A stretch of DNA of 64,000 nt from Bacteroidales bacterium. GTDB lineage: Bacteria; Bacteroidota; Bacteroidia; Bacteroidales; F082. Below the pieces are notes generated by a model. That model saw only the letters and a program-made list of their open reading frames with translations, did no database searches and was not told the DNA's origin. Positions 25,640-34,632 of this stretch are shown piece by piece (within the stretch, counting starts at the first letter, position 1; every line of letters begins with the position of its first letter). Location: assembly GCA_023229135.1 (NCBI GenBank), contig JALNZT010000010.1, positions 1 to 64,000 on the forward strand, given 5' to 3'. The position numbers and the translations under genes were made by a program.

Positions 25640-25968
25640 AACCTACTGTATCCTATTTCTTGCGCCTAAAAACCTAATTTCTTATCAATTTTTGTCGTTA
25701 ATAAGGCTTCTACCCTCAAAATAATTTCATTTTTTAAAACGTGTTTATAAAAATATTATAAACTAATATATGCTCTAAATAATTGTTTATGAATGATTTA
25801 CTAATTCATATTTTAATACCGTTGAGGTAATGATGAGGTAGTATTTTTAAAAAATACTTGACAGAAGTAGTCAAGTTGATGTAATTTTTCCGCAAACGGT
25901 TGCAATCGGTATTAACTTTATCAAAAATATTGCTGAGTCCGGCAAAGCAAAATTAAAACCCAGCGTTT
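25640..25968 (+). promoter_or_regulatory. Control region of the polysaccharide utilization locus
   Basis: A gap of 329 bp before the first GH144 gene. It contains the inverted repeat ACTTGAC-N7-GTCAAGT (25856-25876), a GTATTTTT/AAAAATAC palindrome (25841-25848 and 25850-25857), and GTTGAGGTA/GATGAGGTA as a direct repeat just upstream (25821-25840). A TAACTTTA box (25913-25920) is a near match to TAnnTTTG. If it is the -7 box, the palindromes lie at about -50 to -85, a usual activator position. Binding by the regulator at 22745 is likely but untested. Confidence 0.5.
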
Positions 25969-27396
25969 GTGTTTGAATCTGAAAAATATTTTCGACCTAA
26001 AAAGCTCCTCATTGGATTGGGCCTTTTGATCTTGTTTACTTCGTTTTCATGCGGAGGCAATCAGCAGCAAAAGAAAGTTTCTTATGCTGAGACGCTTGAT
26101 AAACAAGCTTTCCTTGATGATCTGAAACAGCGTACTTTCAATTATTTCTGGGAAATAGTTGATACAGTAAGCTGGCAAAGCGATGATCGCTATCCCACGC
26201 GGCAGTTCACCAGTATCGCCGCCACCGGATTTGCGCTTCCTGCTTACATTATAGGTGTAGAAAACAAGTACATACAACGTAGTGATGCCGCTCAACGCAC
26301 CTTGAAAACCTTGCAATGGCTTTGGAATGCGCCAATGGGAGTTGATCAAAGCGGAACGAGCGGCCATAAAGGATTTTATTATCACTTTTTAAATTACGGC
26401 GATGGCACGCGATTTAAAGATGTCGAACTTTCGTCGGTTGATACCGGCTTGTTGATGGCTGGGATTTTGGTTTCTCAATCCTATTTTGATGGTGATAATG
26501 CGGACGAGCAAGCCATCCGGCAATTGGCCGACTCGCTCTTTTTACGGGTTGAATGGAATTGGATGATGGATGCCCAAACCACTATGAGTATGGGCTGGAA
26601 GCCTGAAAGCGGTTTTATAGATGCCCGCTGGCAAGGCTATAACGAAGCCATGATTTTATTAAACCTTGCAATGGCATCGCCAACGCATCCGATTGCGGAA
26701 AACTCCTGGCATGAATGGACAAAAACTTATGATTGGGTTGAATTTGAAGGCTTTGAACACCTAAATTTCGGACCGCTTTTTGGCCATCAGTATTCCCAGA
26801 TGTTTATTGATTTCAGAGGAATACAGGACGCTTTTATGCATGAAAAACAAAGTGATTATTTTGAAAATTCGCGCAAGGCCACATTAAGCCAACGCGCTTA
26901 TGCCATGCGTAATCCGCTGGAATTTAAAGGATATGGCGAAAATATCTGGGGACTAACTGCCTGCGATGGCCCTGGAATAGGTTTGCACGACTGGAACGGT
27001 CAGCAAATCGACTTTAAAGCCTACAACGCTCGTGGTGCAGCTTTTAATTATCAGCAAGATGACGGTACTATAGCACCAGCTGCAGCAGGCGGTTCTATTC
27101 CGTTTGCACCAAAAGAAACTACCGATGCACTTTTTGAGATGTATAACCGCTTTGGCAATAAACTTTACCGCGAATATGGCTTTGCCGATGCCTTCAACTT
27201 AAGTGTAAGTAAGGAGGGCTGGTTTGCGCCAGATTATATTGGAATCGACCAGGGAGCATTATTAATTCAATTGGAAAACCATGAATCAGAATTGATTTGG
27301 ACTATTTTAAAAAAGAATAAATACATCATTCAAGGACTAAAAAAAACCGGATTCACTGGCGGATGGCTCGAAACAGAAAGCGCTTTAAACAATTAA
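25969..27396 (+). CDS. GH144-family (glycoamylase-domain) lipoprotein, beta-1,2-glucan hydrolase
   Basis: A 475-residue protein starting at GTG, with lipobox FTSFSC (Cys28). The rest is the PF10091 'glycoamylase' alpha6/alpha6 domain, classed as GH144 in CAZy. Segments shared with the second GH144 in this locus include RTFNYFWE, RWQGYNEAMILL, ENIWGLTACDGP, the DDGTIAPAAAGGSIPFAP region, YREYGFADAFN and YIGIDQG. Characterised GH144 enzymes hydrolyse beta-1,2-glucan to sophorose or short oligomers. The older name 'glucoamylase' is misleading. This copy lacks extra domains and is lipid-anchored; it could act in the periplasm or at the outer surface. It is followed after 18 bp by susC. Confidence 0.85.
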   Translation: MFESEKYFRPKKLLIGLGLLILFTSFSCGGNQQQKKVSYAETLDKQAFLDDLKQRTFNYFWEIVDTVSWQSDDRYPTRQFTSIAATGFALPAYIIGVENKYIQRSDAAQRTLKTLQWLWNAPMGVDQSGTSGHKGFYYHFLNYGDGTRFKDVELSSVDTGLLMAGILVSQSYFDGDNADEQAIRQLADSLFLRVEWNWMMDAQTTMSMGWKPESGFIDARWQGYNEAMILLNLAMASPTHPIAENSWHEWTKTYDWVEFEGFEHLNFGPLFGHQYSQMFIDFRGIQDAFMHEKQSDYFENSRKATLSQRAYAMRNPLEFKGYGENIWGLTACDGPGIGLHDWNGQQIDFKAYNARGAAFNYQQDDGTIAPAAAGGSIPFAPKETTDALFEMYNRFGNKLYREYGFADAFNLSVSKEGWFAPDYIGIDQGALLIQLENHESELIWTILKKNKYIIQGLKKTGFTGGWLETESALNN

Positions 27397-27414
27397 GAAC
27401 CAAAATTAACCACT

Positions 27415-30400
27415 ATGAAAAAAACACTTTACTTTCATAAATTAGTGATCGCCGGCCTGCTGATGCTGTTTTCGGGTTTTCAGCTTGTGGCGCAAAGTCA
27501 AATCAGCGGCATTGTTACGGCAAGCGACAACAAAGAAACGCTGCCGGGTGTAAATATCGTTGTAAAAGGTACTACGCGCGGCACGATTACCGACATTGAC
27601 GGGAATTATATACTCGATTTACTTCCCGGTGACGAAGTTCTGCAATATTCCTTTACCGGTTATGAAACCTTTGAAACAGCGATCGCCGGGCGCAACGAAA
27701 TTGATGTTGAATTACAAGCCATCAGCGAGCTATTGGACGAAATTGTGGTAATTGGCTACGGCACAGTGAGAAAGAGCGACCTTACTGGTGCTGTGAGCTC
27801 TATTAAGTCGGAAGAAATAAGCAAGATTACCAGCGTAAACCCCCAACAGGCCCTTCAGGGAAAAGTAGCGGGCGTGCATGTTACCAGCAACTCAGGAGCG
27901 CCTGGAGATGGCGTAGTTGTTAGGGTTCGCGGTGTAGGCACTTTTAACAATTCCGCTCCTATTTATGTGGTTGACGGAATGATTTTGGACGATATTTCAT
28001 TCCTCAATTCCGCAGATATTGTTTCTATGGAAGTGCTAAAAGATGCCTCTGCCACTGCAATTTACGGATCGCGGGGCGCTAATGGTGTAATTTTAGTGCA
28101 AACCAAAACCGCAGAAAAAGGTCAGACCCGAACCATCATCAATTTTAATGCTGAATATGGTATTCAACATTTAGCCAAGAGCATTGATCTGCTTGATGGT
28201 CGCCAGTTTGCTATTATTTCCAACGAAATAAGACCCGGAAGCTACAACAATGTTGATGCTGTTCCGAATACCGACTGGCAGGATTTGATTTTTCAAACAG
28301 CACCCATGCAAAACTACCAGCTCTCCATTTCAGGAGCTACTCCAAAAGCTGAATATTATATCGGTATGGGATTTATGAATCAGGACGGTATTGTGCCAAA
28401 AAGCTCTTACCAACGTATCAGCCTCAAGCTCAACAATACGTACCACGTAAACGATAAGGTGAAAATCGGCAACAACTTCACCATCACGCCATTTAAGCAA
28501 CGCAACGCACCGAATGTAACTTACCAGGCCTATCGCGCACAGCCCTTGCTCGAGCCTTACTATGCCGATGGTAGCTTTGGTGTGGTTTACAATGTGGGCA
28601 ACCCCTTGGCTGATCTGGCCTATTCTAATGATTATCGCTCTGGCGTGCGCGGTGTGGGCAACCTCTTTGTTGAGGCGACCATTTTCAATGATTTCATCCT
28701 AAAATCAAGCTACGGAGTTGATGCTTCTTTCCATAAAGGTAAAAGTTTTACACCGGCTTATACCATTTACAATCCTGACGGCACCGCCTCGCAGCAAAAT
28801 AATTTATTCAGTGATTTATCAAAAAACAGCAGTGACAATTTTAGCTGGCTTTGGGAAAACACAGTCAACTATAACAAAGTCATTCAAAAGCATAACATCA
28901 ATGCGGTAGCAGGTTTTACAATGCAGAAAATCCGTTCTGAATATTTCGGAATGGCGGGTCAAAACCTGATTCGAGATGCGGAAGATTTCTGGTATATCCA
29001 ACCCTCTTATATCGTGGATGAAACTAATAATATCAATATGGTGCAGAGCATCTACAATGGCGTTGATGCCGGCCAATATTACTCCATGATGTCGCTTTTA
29101 TTCAGGACTAATTACACCTACGACAGCCGTTATATTGCTACCGTTACCTTCCGCAGGGATGGGTCTTCAAAGTTTAGAGAAGAAAACCGTTATTCTAATT
29201 TCCCTTCATTTGCCTTAGGCTGGAACATTATCAATGAAAGCTTTATGCAAGATATTGACTATTTGTCGAACCTAAAGCTAAGGGCCAGTTGGGGCAAGAT
29301 AGGTAATGATAAAATAAGTTATTTCGACCAATTTTCGATCGTTCAATCCGGCTTATTCGCCATTTTTGGCAATCCCGATGCGGCTTTTCCGGCGGCCACC
29401 TATAGTAAGTCTGGAAATCCTGATTTAGTTTGGGAAACTACCACCCAAACCGATATCGGGCTCGAACTTGGGTTTTTCAACAATAGACTAACAGCCGAGT
29501 TTGACTACTACAACCGTCAAACTGACGATATTTTGATTGACCTTTCTACGCCCGGTCATCTGGGCAACGGCCAAGGGCAAAAGGTAAGATACAACGCTGC
29601 CTCAGTGCTAAACCGTGGCTTTGAATTTAACTTGCGCTGGCGCGAAACTTTAGGCGATTTCAACTATAGCATCGGCATTTTGGGAACTACCATTCACAAC
29701 GAGGTGCTGCGCATTGGCGGAAACAGTGGCATTGATTCTGTGCTTATCGGTGGATATTTGGGCAATGGAATCCCCGTAACCCTTAGCAGTGTCGGAAATC
29801 CTATTGGTGCTTTTTATGGCTATGTAACCGATGGCATTTTTCAAACGCAGGCCGAGTTGGATGCCTATCCACACAGCTCGCAAGCAGATATTGGCGACCT
29901 ACGCTTTGTAGATGTGAACGGCGATGGCAAACTCGATGGCAACGACAGAACCTACATTGGAAGCCCAATTCCTGATTTTATTTTCGGTTTTAATATGGAT
30001 TTTGGTTATAAATCCTTTGATCTTTCCGTTGATATACAAGGCCAAACCGGCAATAAAATATTCAACGGAAAGGACGTGGTGCGCCCTGACCCCTATAATT
30101 TCGAGGAATATGTATGGGATCGCTGGACAGGCCCCGGCACCAGCAATACAGAACCCAAAGCCTCTTTTGGCGGCTACAACTATACGCCCTCCGACAAGTT
30201 TGTGCTGGACGGCTCGTTTATTCGCCTGCGCAATGTTATCTTTGGCTATTCTCTTCCAACCCATCTTGTAAACAGTCTAAACCTTCAAAAAATGCGGGTT
30301 TATGTAAAAGCTACCAATCTGTTTACACTGACAAAATACTCCGGTTACAGTCCCGAAATTGGCGGTAATGATGTTGTCTCAAACGGCATTGATTACGGTA

Positions 30401-30450
30401 TTTATCCCATTTCGGCAGTATATTCTTTTGGAATTAATGTAACATTTTAA
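27415..30450 (+). CDS. SusC/RagA-type TonB-dependent outer-membrane receptor
   Basis: A 1011-residue receptor with a signal peptide ending near LVAQSQ. It has an N-terminal carboxypeptidase-regulatory-like domain (SGIVTASDNKETLPGVNIVV, about 29-105) and a TonB-box-type segment DEIVVIGYGTVRKSDLTGAV. The plug follows (VRVRGVGTFNNSAPIYVVDG, TAIYGSRGANGVI), then a long 22-strand barrel ending in aromatic Phe (INVTF). SusC proteins import oligosaccharides captured by SusD lids using TonB energy. It lies between GH144 and SusD in one transcription unit, so the imported sugar is expected to be a beta-1,2-glucooligosaccharide. Confidence 0.96.
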   Translation: MKKTLYFHKLVIAGLLMLFSGFQLVAQSQISGIVTASDNKETLPGVNIVVKGTTRGTITDIDGNYILDLLPGDEVLQYSFTGYETFETAIAGRNEIDVELQAISELLDEIVVIGYGTVRKSDLTGAVSSIKSEEISKITSVNPQQALQGKVAGVHVTSNSGAPGDGVVVRVRGVGTFNNSAPIYVVDGMILDDISFLNSADIVSMEVLKDASATAIYGSRGANGVILVQTKTAEKGQTRTIINFNAEYGIQHLAKSIDLLDGRQFAIISNEIRPGSYNNVDAVPNTDWQDLIFQTAPMQNYQLSISGATPKAEYYIGMGFMNQDGIVPKSSYQRISLKLNNTYHVNDKVKIGNNFTITPFKQRNAPNVTYQAYRAQPLLEPYYADGSFGVVYNVGNPLADLAYSNDYRSGVRGVGNLFVEATIFNDFILKSSYGVDASFHKGKSFTPAYTIYNPDGTASQQNNLFSDLSKNSSDNFSWLWENTVNYNKVIQKHNINAVAGFTMQKIRSEYFGMAGQNLIRDAEDFWYIQPSYIVDETNNINMVQSIYNGVDAGQYYSMMSLLFRTNYTYDSRYIATVTFRRDGSSKFREENRYSNFPSFALGWNIINESFMQDIDYLSNLKLRASWGKIGNDKISYFDQFSIVQSGLFAIFGNPDAAFPAATYSKSGNPDLVWETTTQTDIGLELGFFNNRLTAEFDYYNRQTDDILIDLSTPGHLGNGQGQKVRYNAASVLNRGFEFNLRWRETLGDFNYSIGILGTTIHNEVLRIGGNSGIDSVLIGGYLGNGIPVTLSSVGNPIGAFYGYVTDGIFQTQAELDAYPHSSQADIGDLRFVDVNGDGKLDGNDRTYIGSPIPDFIFGFNMDFGYKSFDLSVDIQGQTGNKIFNGKDVVRPDPYNFEEYVWDRWTGPGTSNTEPKASFGGYNYTPSDKFVLDGSFIRLRNVIFGYSLPTHLVNSLNLQKMRVYVKATNLFTLTKYSGYSPEIGGNDVVSNGIDYGIYPISAVYSFGINVTF

Positions 30451-30461
30451 ACGGCAAAACC

Positions 30462-31937
30462 ATGAAAAAATACTTTTATTATAGCGTCTTTTTAGCCTTA
30501 CTTCTGTTAAGTTCCTGCACCAAATTTTTAGAATCTAATCCGCAAGGAGTTCCTACGCAGGAAGCCTTTCCTACCACAGCAGCTGATGCACTTTTGTCGA
30601 CCAATGCAGCTTATGCAACACTTCGCAATTGGTACTACCATTCGGGCGGTTTCCCCATTCTCGACATCATGTCAGACGATGCCCACAAAGGCAGCAATCC
30701 CAATGATGGCCTCAATACGGTAGGTCCTTACAACAACTTTAGCATCACCCCAACACAAGACGGCTTAGACCGTTGGTGGTCAGCACTTTATCAAGGTGTA
30801 AAACGCGCTAATGTTGTGATTGAAAAAGTTCCTGAAATTAATATGGACGAAGCCCTGGCAACACGGTATATTGCCGAAGCCCGGTTTTTGCGCGGCCTCT
30901 ATTATTTTGATTTAGTGCGCGCCTGGGGTGGCGTTCCAATTGTTACAAGCACCACGCCACCATTGGAAGTATCACGCTCAACAAAAGAGGAAGTTTACAA
31001 ACTCATCGAAGAAGACCTGCTCTTTGCCGTACTAAACCTCCCGGCCAAAGGCAGCTACGGTGGCAACAATATTGGACGCGCTTCCAATGGTGCTGCAAAA
31101 GCATTATTGGCTAAAGTTTACCTATTTAAAAAAGACTTTATCAATGCTGAAAAATACGCAGTAGAAGTCATTCAATCAGGCGAATATAACCTGGAACCTA
31201 ATTTTATAGATGCCAATGGTAAAAACGGCCAACATGGTGTAGAATCAGTTTTTGAAGTTGGAGCCATGGAAAACGAATCGGCCTTAGGCAACCAATACGC
31301 TAACACACAAGGCGTAAGAGGCACCCCAAACCGCGGATGGGGTTTTAACAGACCTTCGTTGAATTTACGTTATTCTTTTGAAACCGAAGACCCACGCTTG
31401 AAAGGCACCATCATTGACTTGGGTGATGTGCTCGACGGTATCACGATTTTGGGAGATGGCACCACACCCGACGAAACTTACGACGATGACGGCAACCTGG
31501 TTGAAGTAGAATGTTATAATAGGAAAGTATGGATTCCGGGTACCAGCACCGATACCCAATTTGGACATAATAGGCGCCTAATTCGCTTTGCCGATGTGCT
31601 GCTGATGGCCGCCGAAGCACTCAACGAAAACGGCAAGCCCGGAGAAGCATTGATACATCTAAACCGCGTTAGAGAGCGCGCACGCAATGGAAATCCTGAT
31701 ATTTTGCCCGATATTATAGAAACCGGAAAAGATGCCCTACGCGATATTATCCTCAACGAAAGACGCCATGAATTAGCACTCGAAGGCCATCGCTTCTGGG
31801 ATTTGGTAAGAACTGGAAAAGCCGCTCAGGTGCTGGGACCCAACGGTTTTATCAGTGGAAAGCATGAACTGCTACCTATTCCTCAAAATGAAATTGACAT
31901 CTCGCAAGGAGTACTAACACAAAACCCTAGCTGGTAA
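30462..31937 (+). CDS. SusD/RagB-type glycan-binding lipoprotein
   Basis: A 491-residue lipoprotein with lipobox LLLLSSC (Cys19). The SusD pattern is clear: FLESNPQGVPTQEAFPTTAADA at the N-terminus, helical TPR repeats, YIAEARFLRGLYYFDLVRAWGGVP, AAKALLAKVYLFKKDF and the C-terminal RRHELALEGHRFWDLVRTGK with HELLPIPQNEID. SusD binds glycan on the cell surface and closes the SusC pore as a lid. It follows susC by 11 bp. The glycan specificity is inferred from the neighbouring enzymes. Confidence 0.96.
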   Translation: MKKYFYYSVFLALLLLSSCTKFLESNPQGVPTQEAFPTTAADALLSTNAAYATLRNWYYHSGGFPILDIMSDDAHKGSNPNDGLNTVGPYNNFSITPTQDGLDRWWSALYQGVKRANVVIEKVPEINMDEALATRYIAEARFLRGLYYFDLVRAWGGVPIVTSTTPPLEVSRSTKEEVYKLIEEDLLFAVLNLPAKGSYGGNNIGRASNGAAKALLAKVYLFKKDFINAEKYAVEVIQSGEYNLEPNFIDANGKNGQHGVESVFEVGAMENESALGNQYANTQGVRGTPNRGWGFNRPSLNLRYSFETEDPRLKGTIIDLGDVLDGITILGDGTTPDETYDDDGNLVEVECYNRKVWIPGTSTDTQFGHNRRLIRFADVLLMAAEALNENGKPGEALIHLNRVRERARNGNPDILPDIIETGKDALRDIILNERRHELALEGHRFWDLVRTGKAAQVLGPNGFISGKHELLPIPQNEIDISQGVLTQNPSW

Positions 31938-31986
31938 TGAAATCACTTATTTTTAAACCCTTTACTAATCTTTAAATATTACAACT

Positions 31987-33255
31987 ATGAAACAATTTAC
32001 AATTCTTTTCCTGGCAATGTTTCTCACCGTAGGCATTGCATCTGCTCAAATGATCGAAGATTTTGAGCACATCCCGCTAAATCTGATGTTGGGTGGCGAC
32101 AACGATAACAGCAGTATGAGCGTTGTGCCAACACCCGAAGGCACTTCAAACCCAAGCACACATGTTGTCAAATATGAACGCAGCATGAACGGTGTGCCAT
32201 GGGGTGGTTTTTGGTCGGCTTTGCCGGAACCGCTGGATTTAACCGTAAACAAATATGTACATGTCCGCGTGATGAAATCCCGTATCAGTCCGCTGAAATT
32301 TAAAGTAGAAGGCGGGCCAAGCGGTAATCTGGAAATTCTTAGCATGAACGACCAAACTATCGTAAACGAATGGGAAGACATCGTTTTTGACTTCTCCGAA
32401 AAAACAGGTGAATGGAACGTAATTGCGTTGATGCCTGATTTTGAAGACCCGCTCACACTTACCGAAGACATCGTCATCTATTTTGATTATATCATGGTAA
32501 ATAACGACCCCACTCCCGGCAGCGATGCAGCTTATGTAATTGAAGATTTTGATCACATTCCACTCAACCTGATGTTGGGCGGCGACACCGATAACAGCAG
32601 CATGAGCGTGGTAGCCAATCCCGATCCGGACGAGCTGAATCCAAGTAATTATGTAGTCAAGTACAACCGCAGCATGAACGGTGTGCCATGGGGAGGTTTT
32701 TGGTCTGCTTTGCCCGTTCCGGCTGATGTTACAGTAAATAAATATGTATATGTAAAAGTTTGGAAACCCCGCATTAGCCCGTTGAAATTCAAATTGGAAG
32801 GTGGCCCAAGCGGAAATCTTGAAATTCTTAGCATGGATCCACAGACACAGACCAACGCTTGGGAAGAAATCGTTTTCGACTTCTCAGAAAAAACAGGAAC
32901 TTGGAATGTAATCGCCTTTATGCCAGACTTTGAAGACCCATTGACGCTCACAGAAGACATCGTACTTTATTTTGACGACATCCGTTTGATGCTAAATCCG
33001 CTATCAAGCACGCCGGAAATTGCCACCAGCGATAACTTGCAGATATATCCTAATCCTGCCATAGATTTTGTAAATATCAAGCACGAAAAAGCTATTCGTA
33101 GTGTGGAAATTTTCGACCTGGCCGGAAAGTTAATATTTAGTGAAAACTATAGCGACACAGAAGTTAAAATCGACCTGAATTCGATCAAGAAAGGTATGTA
33201 TCTGATGCAAATCACTACAGAAAATCAAATATACTCACATAAATTAATTCACTAA
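31987..33255 (+). CDS. T9SS-secreted protein with two tandem copies of an unassigned domain
   Basis: A 422-residue protein with a signal peptide cut near SAQ21. Residues 22-173 and about 182-335 are near-identical repeats: each starts IEDF(E/D)HIPLNLMLGGD and contains RSMNGVPWGGFWSALP, ISPLKFK(V/L)EGGPSGN and FDFSEKTG. Each repeat is rich in beta strands and Trp/aromatics and ends LTEDIV. This is consistent with a jelly-roll glycan-binding module, but no family is recognised. The C-terminal 75 residues (IYPNPAIDFVNIKH) form a type A T9SS sorting domain, so the protein is displayed on or released from the surface. It replaces the usual second surface glycan-binding protein position after SusD. 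Repeat-binding of beta-1,2-glucan is a hypothesis. Confidence 0.75.
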   Translation: MKQFTILFLAMFLTVGIASAQMIEDFEHIPLNLMLGGDNDNSSMSVVPTPEGTSNPSTHVVKYERSMNGVPWGGFWSALPEPLDLTVNKYVHVRVMKSRISPLKFKVEGGPSGNLEILSMNDQTIVNEWEDIVFDFSEKTGEWNVIALMPDFEDPLTLTEDIVIYFDYIMVNNDPTPGSDAAYVIEDFDHIPLNLMLGGDTDNSSMSVVANPDPDELNPSNYVVKYNRSMNGVPWGGFWSALPVPADVTVNKYVYVKVWKPRISPLKFKLEGGPSGNLEILSMDPQTQTNAWEEIVFDFSEKTGTWNVIAFMPDFEDPLTLTEDIVLYFDDIRLMLNPLSSTPEIATSDNLQIYPNPAIDFVNIKHEKAIRSVEIFDLAGKLIFSENYSDTEVKIDLNSIKKGMYLMQITTENQIYSHKLIH

Positions 33256-33268
33256 AACTCTTAACCTT

Positions 33269-34525
33269 ATGAAAAAAAATCAATTTTTGCTAACCTTCTT
33301 CCTTGTGCTCACTTCGGCAGCGCTGGTTTTTAACGGCTGTAAAAAAGACGACGATCCGGTAGATCTAAGTCTCAGCAGCCTCACCGCCGGCGATATTGAC
33401 CTCAATGGAGCCACTTCACCATCAGACGTGCCAGTTGAACCCGTGATCAAAGCTACCTTCAACGTAAACATTGATCCTGCTACAGTAACAGCTTCAAGCG
33501 TTTCGCTGACGCAGGATTATGATGGAGCCAGTATTCCAATTACTACAGAAGTAAGCAACAATGTCATTACCATTAAGCCAAGTCAGGCTTTAGGCAGTGG
33601 CACTTTATACAAGCTGAATTTGACGGCTGCTATTATGTCGACGGAAGCAAAACCTTTGTCTAATATCGACCGCACCTTCACTACAGCCGGTACTTTTTCT
33701 CCCGCAGGAATGGTGGCACACTGGACCTTCGAAGACAATGCCAGCGACGTTGTAGGTAGCTTTAACCCATCCGCAAACGGTGTGGTTGACATCACTTATG
33801 TCGCAGGCCGCAATGCCGCAGCCGGAAAAGCTGCCAAATTCAATGGAACCACCAGTATCATCGAAATTCCCAATGGAGACCAGCTTATCAACACCCACGA
33901 TTTCACCATCAGTTTTTGGGTAAAAACCAATTCTGAAGGTATAGATCATGGACATTTTGTGATGGGTCTTGGCGCCTTTTACGGCATTCAGTTTGAGATA
34001 TTTGGTGGTTATGATGGTGCCAAATTTGCTATCCAATATGAGATGGGTGATGGAACAACAGCCGCTGAAGACATGTGGTTTCCTGCTTTGGCAACTGACA
34101 ACACCAATGATGGCTGGCAAGGCTGGGATTTTGCTAAAAGCCTGACCATTGAGCAGATGATAGCCAAACTGAAAGACAATTGGCTGCATGTGACCTATAT
34201 TTATGACGCTGCTGCAAAAAAAGGCACGCTCTACTATGATGGCGAAAAAATGAAAAGTTTCGACTTCAACCTTTGGCCCGAAGAGGATATTAAACGTACT
34301 GCTGTTGGCCTCAAATACGCTGGCTCTGAGCCTGATGTCGTAAATGAGTTAGCCTTTGGTTTTGTACATTCACGTGCAGGCACAATGTGGGACAACGAGC
34401 CATGGGGCGGCTACGATTTCCCTGATGCTAACCACTTTAAAGGTCAGCTTGATGACGTAAAAATATTCCATAAAGCAATTACAGCTAACGAAGTACGATT
34501 GATGTACGAATCTGAAAAACCTTAA
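33269..34525 (+). CDS. Surface lipoprotein with Ig-like and LamG/ConA-like domains
   Basis: A 418-residue lipoprotein with lipobox VFNGC (Cys24). Residues about 30-140 form a bacterial Ig-like (Big_5) domain with the pattern FNVNIDPATVTASSVSL and FTTAGTF. Residues about 145-415 form a concanavalin/LamG-like fold: MVAHWTFEDNASDVVG, INTHDFTISFWVKTN, GTLYYDGEKMKSF and FKGQLDDVKIFHKAI. Such proteins bind glycans on the surface (SGBP role). It follows the tandem-repeat gene by 13 bp. A strong hairpin separates it from the next gene, so it may end a primary transcript. Confidence 0.85.
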   Translation: MKKNQFLLTFFLVLTSAALVFNGCKKDDDPVDLSLSSLTAGDIDLNGATSPSDVPVEPVIKATFNVNIDPATVTASSVSLTQDYDGASIPITTEVSNNVITIKPSQALGSGTLYKLNLTAAIMSTEAKPLSNIDRTFTTAGTFSPAGMVAHWTFEDNASDVVGSFNPSANGVVDITYVAGRNAAAGKAAKFNGTTSIIEIPNGDQLINTHDFTISFWVKTNSEGIDHGHFVMGLGAFYGIQFEIFGGYDGAKFAIQYEMGDGTTAAEDMWFPALATDNTNDGWQGWDFAKSLTIEQMIAKLKDNWLHVTYIYDAAAKKGTLYYDGEKMKSFDFNLWPEEDIKRTAVGLKYAGSEPDVVNELAFGFVHSRAGTMWDNEPWGGYDFPDANHFKGQLDDVKIFHKAITANEVRLMYESEKP

Positions 34526-34547
34526 TGGAAGTTTTTGATTAGTGAGT

Positions 34548-34611
34548 AAAAGCTGCCTTTGATGGCCTTTGATGAATTGGCTAAGGCAAGATTCCATCGA
34601 AGGCAGCTTTT
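34548..34611 (+). terminator. Strong stem-loop inside the PUL
   Basis: The sequence AAAAGCTGCCTTTGATGG (34548-34565) pairs with CCATCGAAGGCAGCTTTT (34594-34611). The stem is 18 bp with a single G-U wobble, closing a 28-nt loop, and T-rich sequence follows on the plus strand. It lies 21 bp before the second GH144 start. It may act as a partial terminator or as a processing/stability site giving different transcript levels upstream and downstream. Confidence 0.7.
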
Positions 34612-34632
34612 TAACTTTTTTACCTGAAAATT

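Noticed and set aside
25969..27396. Starch-type glucoamylase
   Set aside because: The domain name 'glycoamylase' is historical; the fold and motif blocks belong to GH144, whose characterised members act on beta-1,2-glucan.
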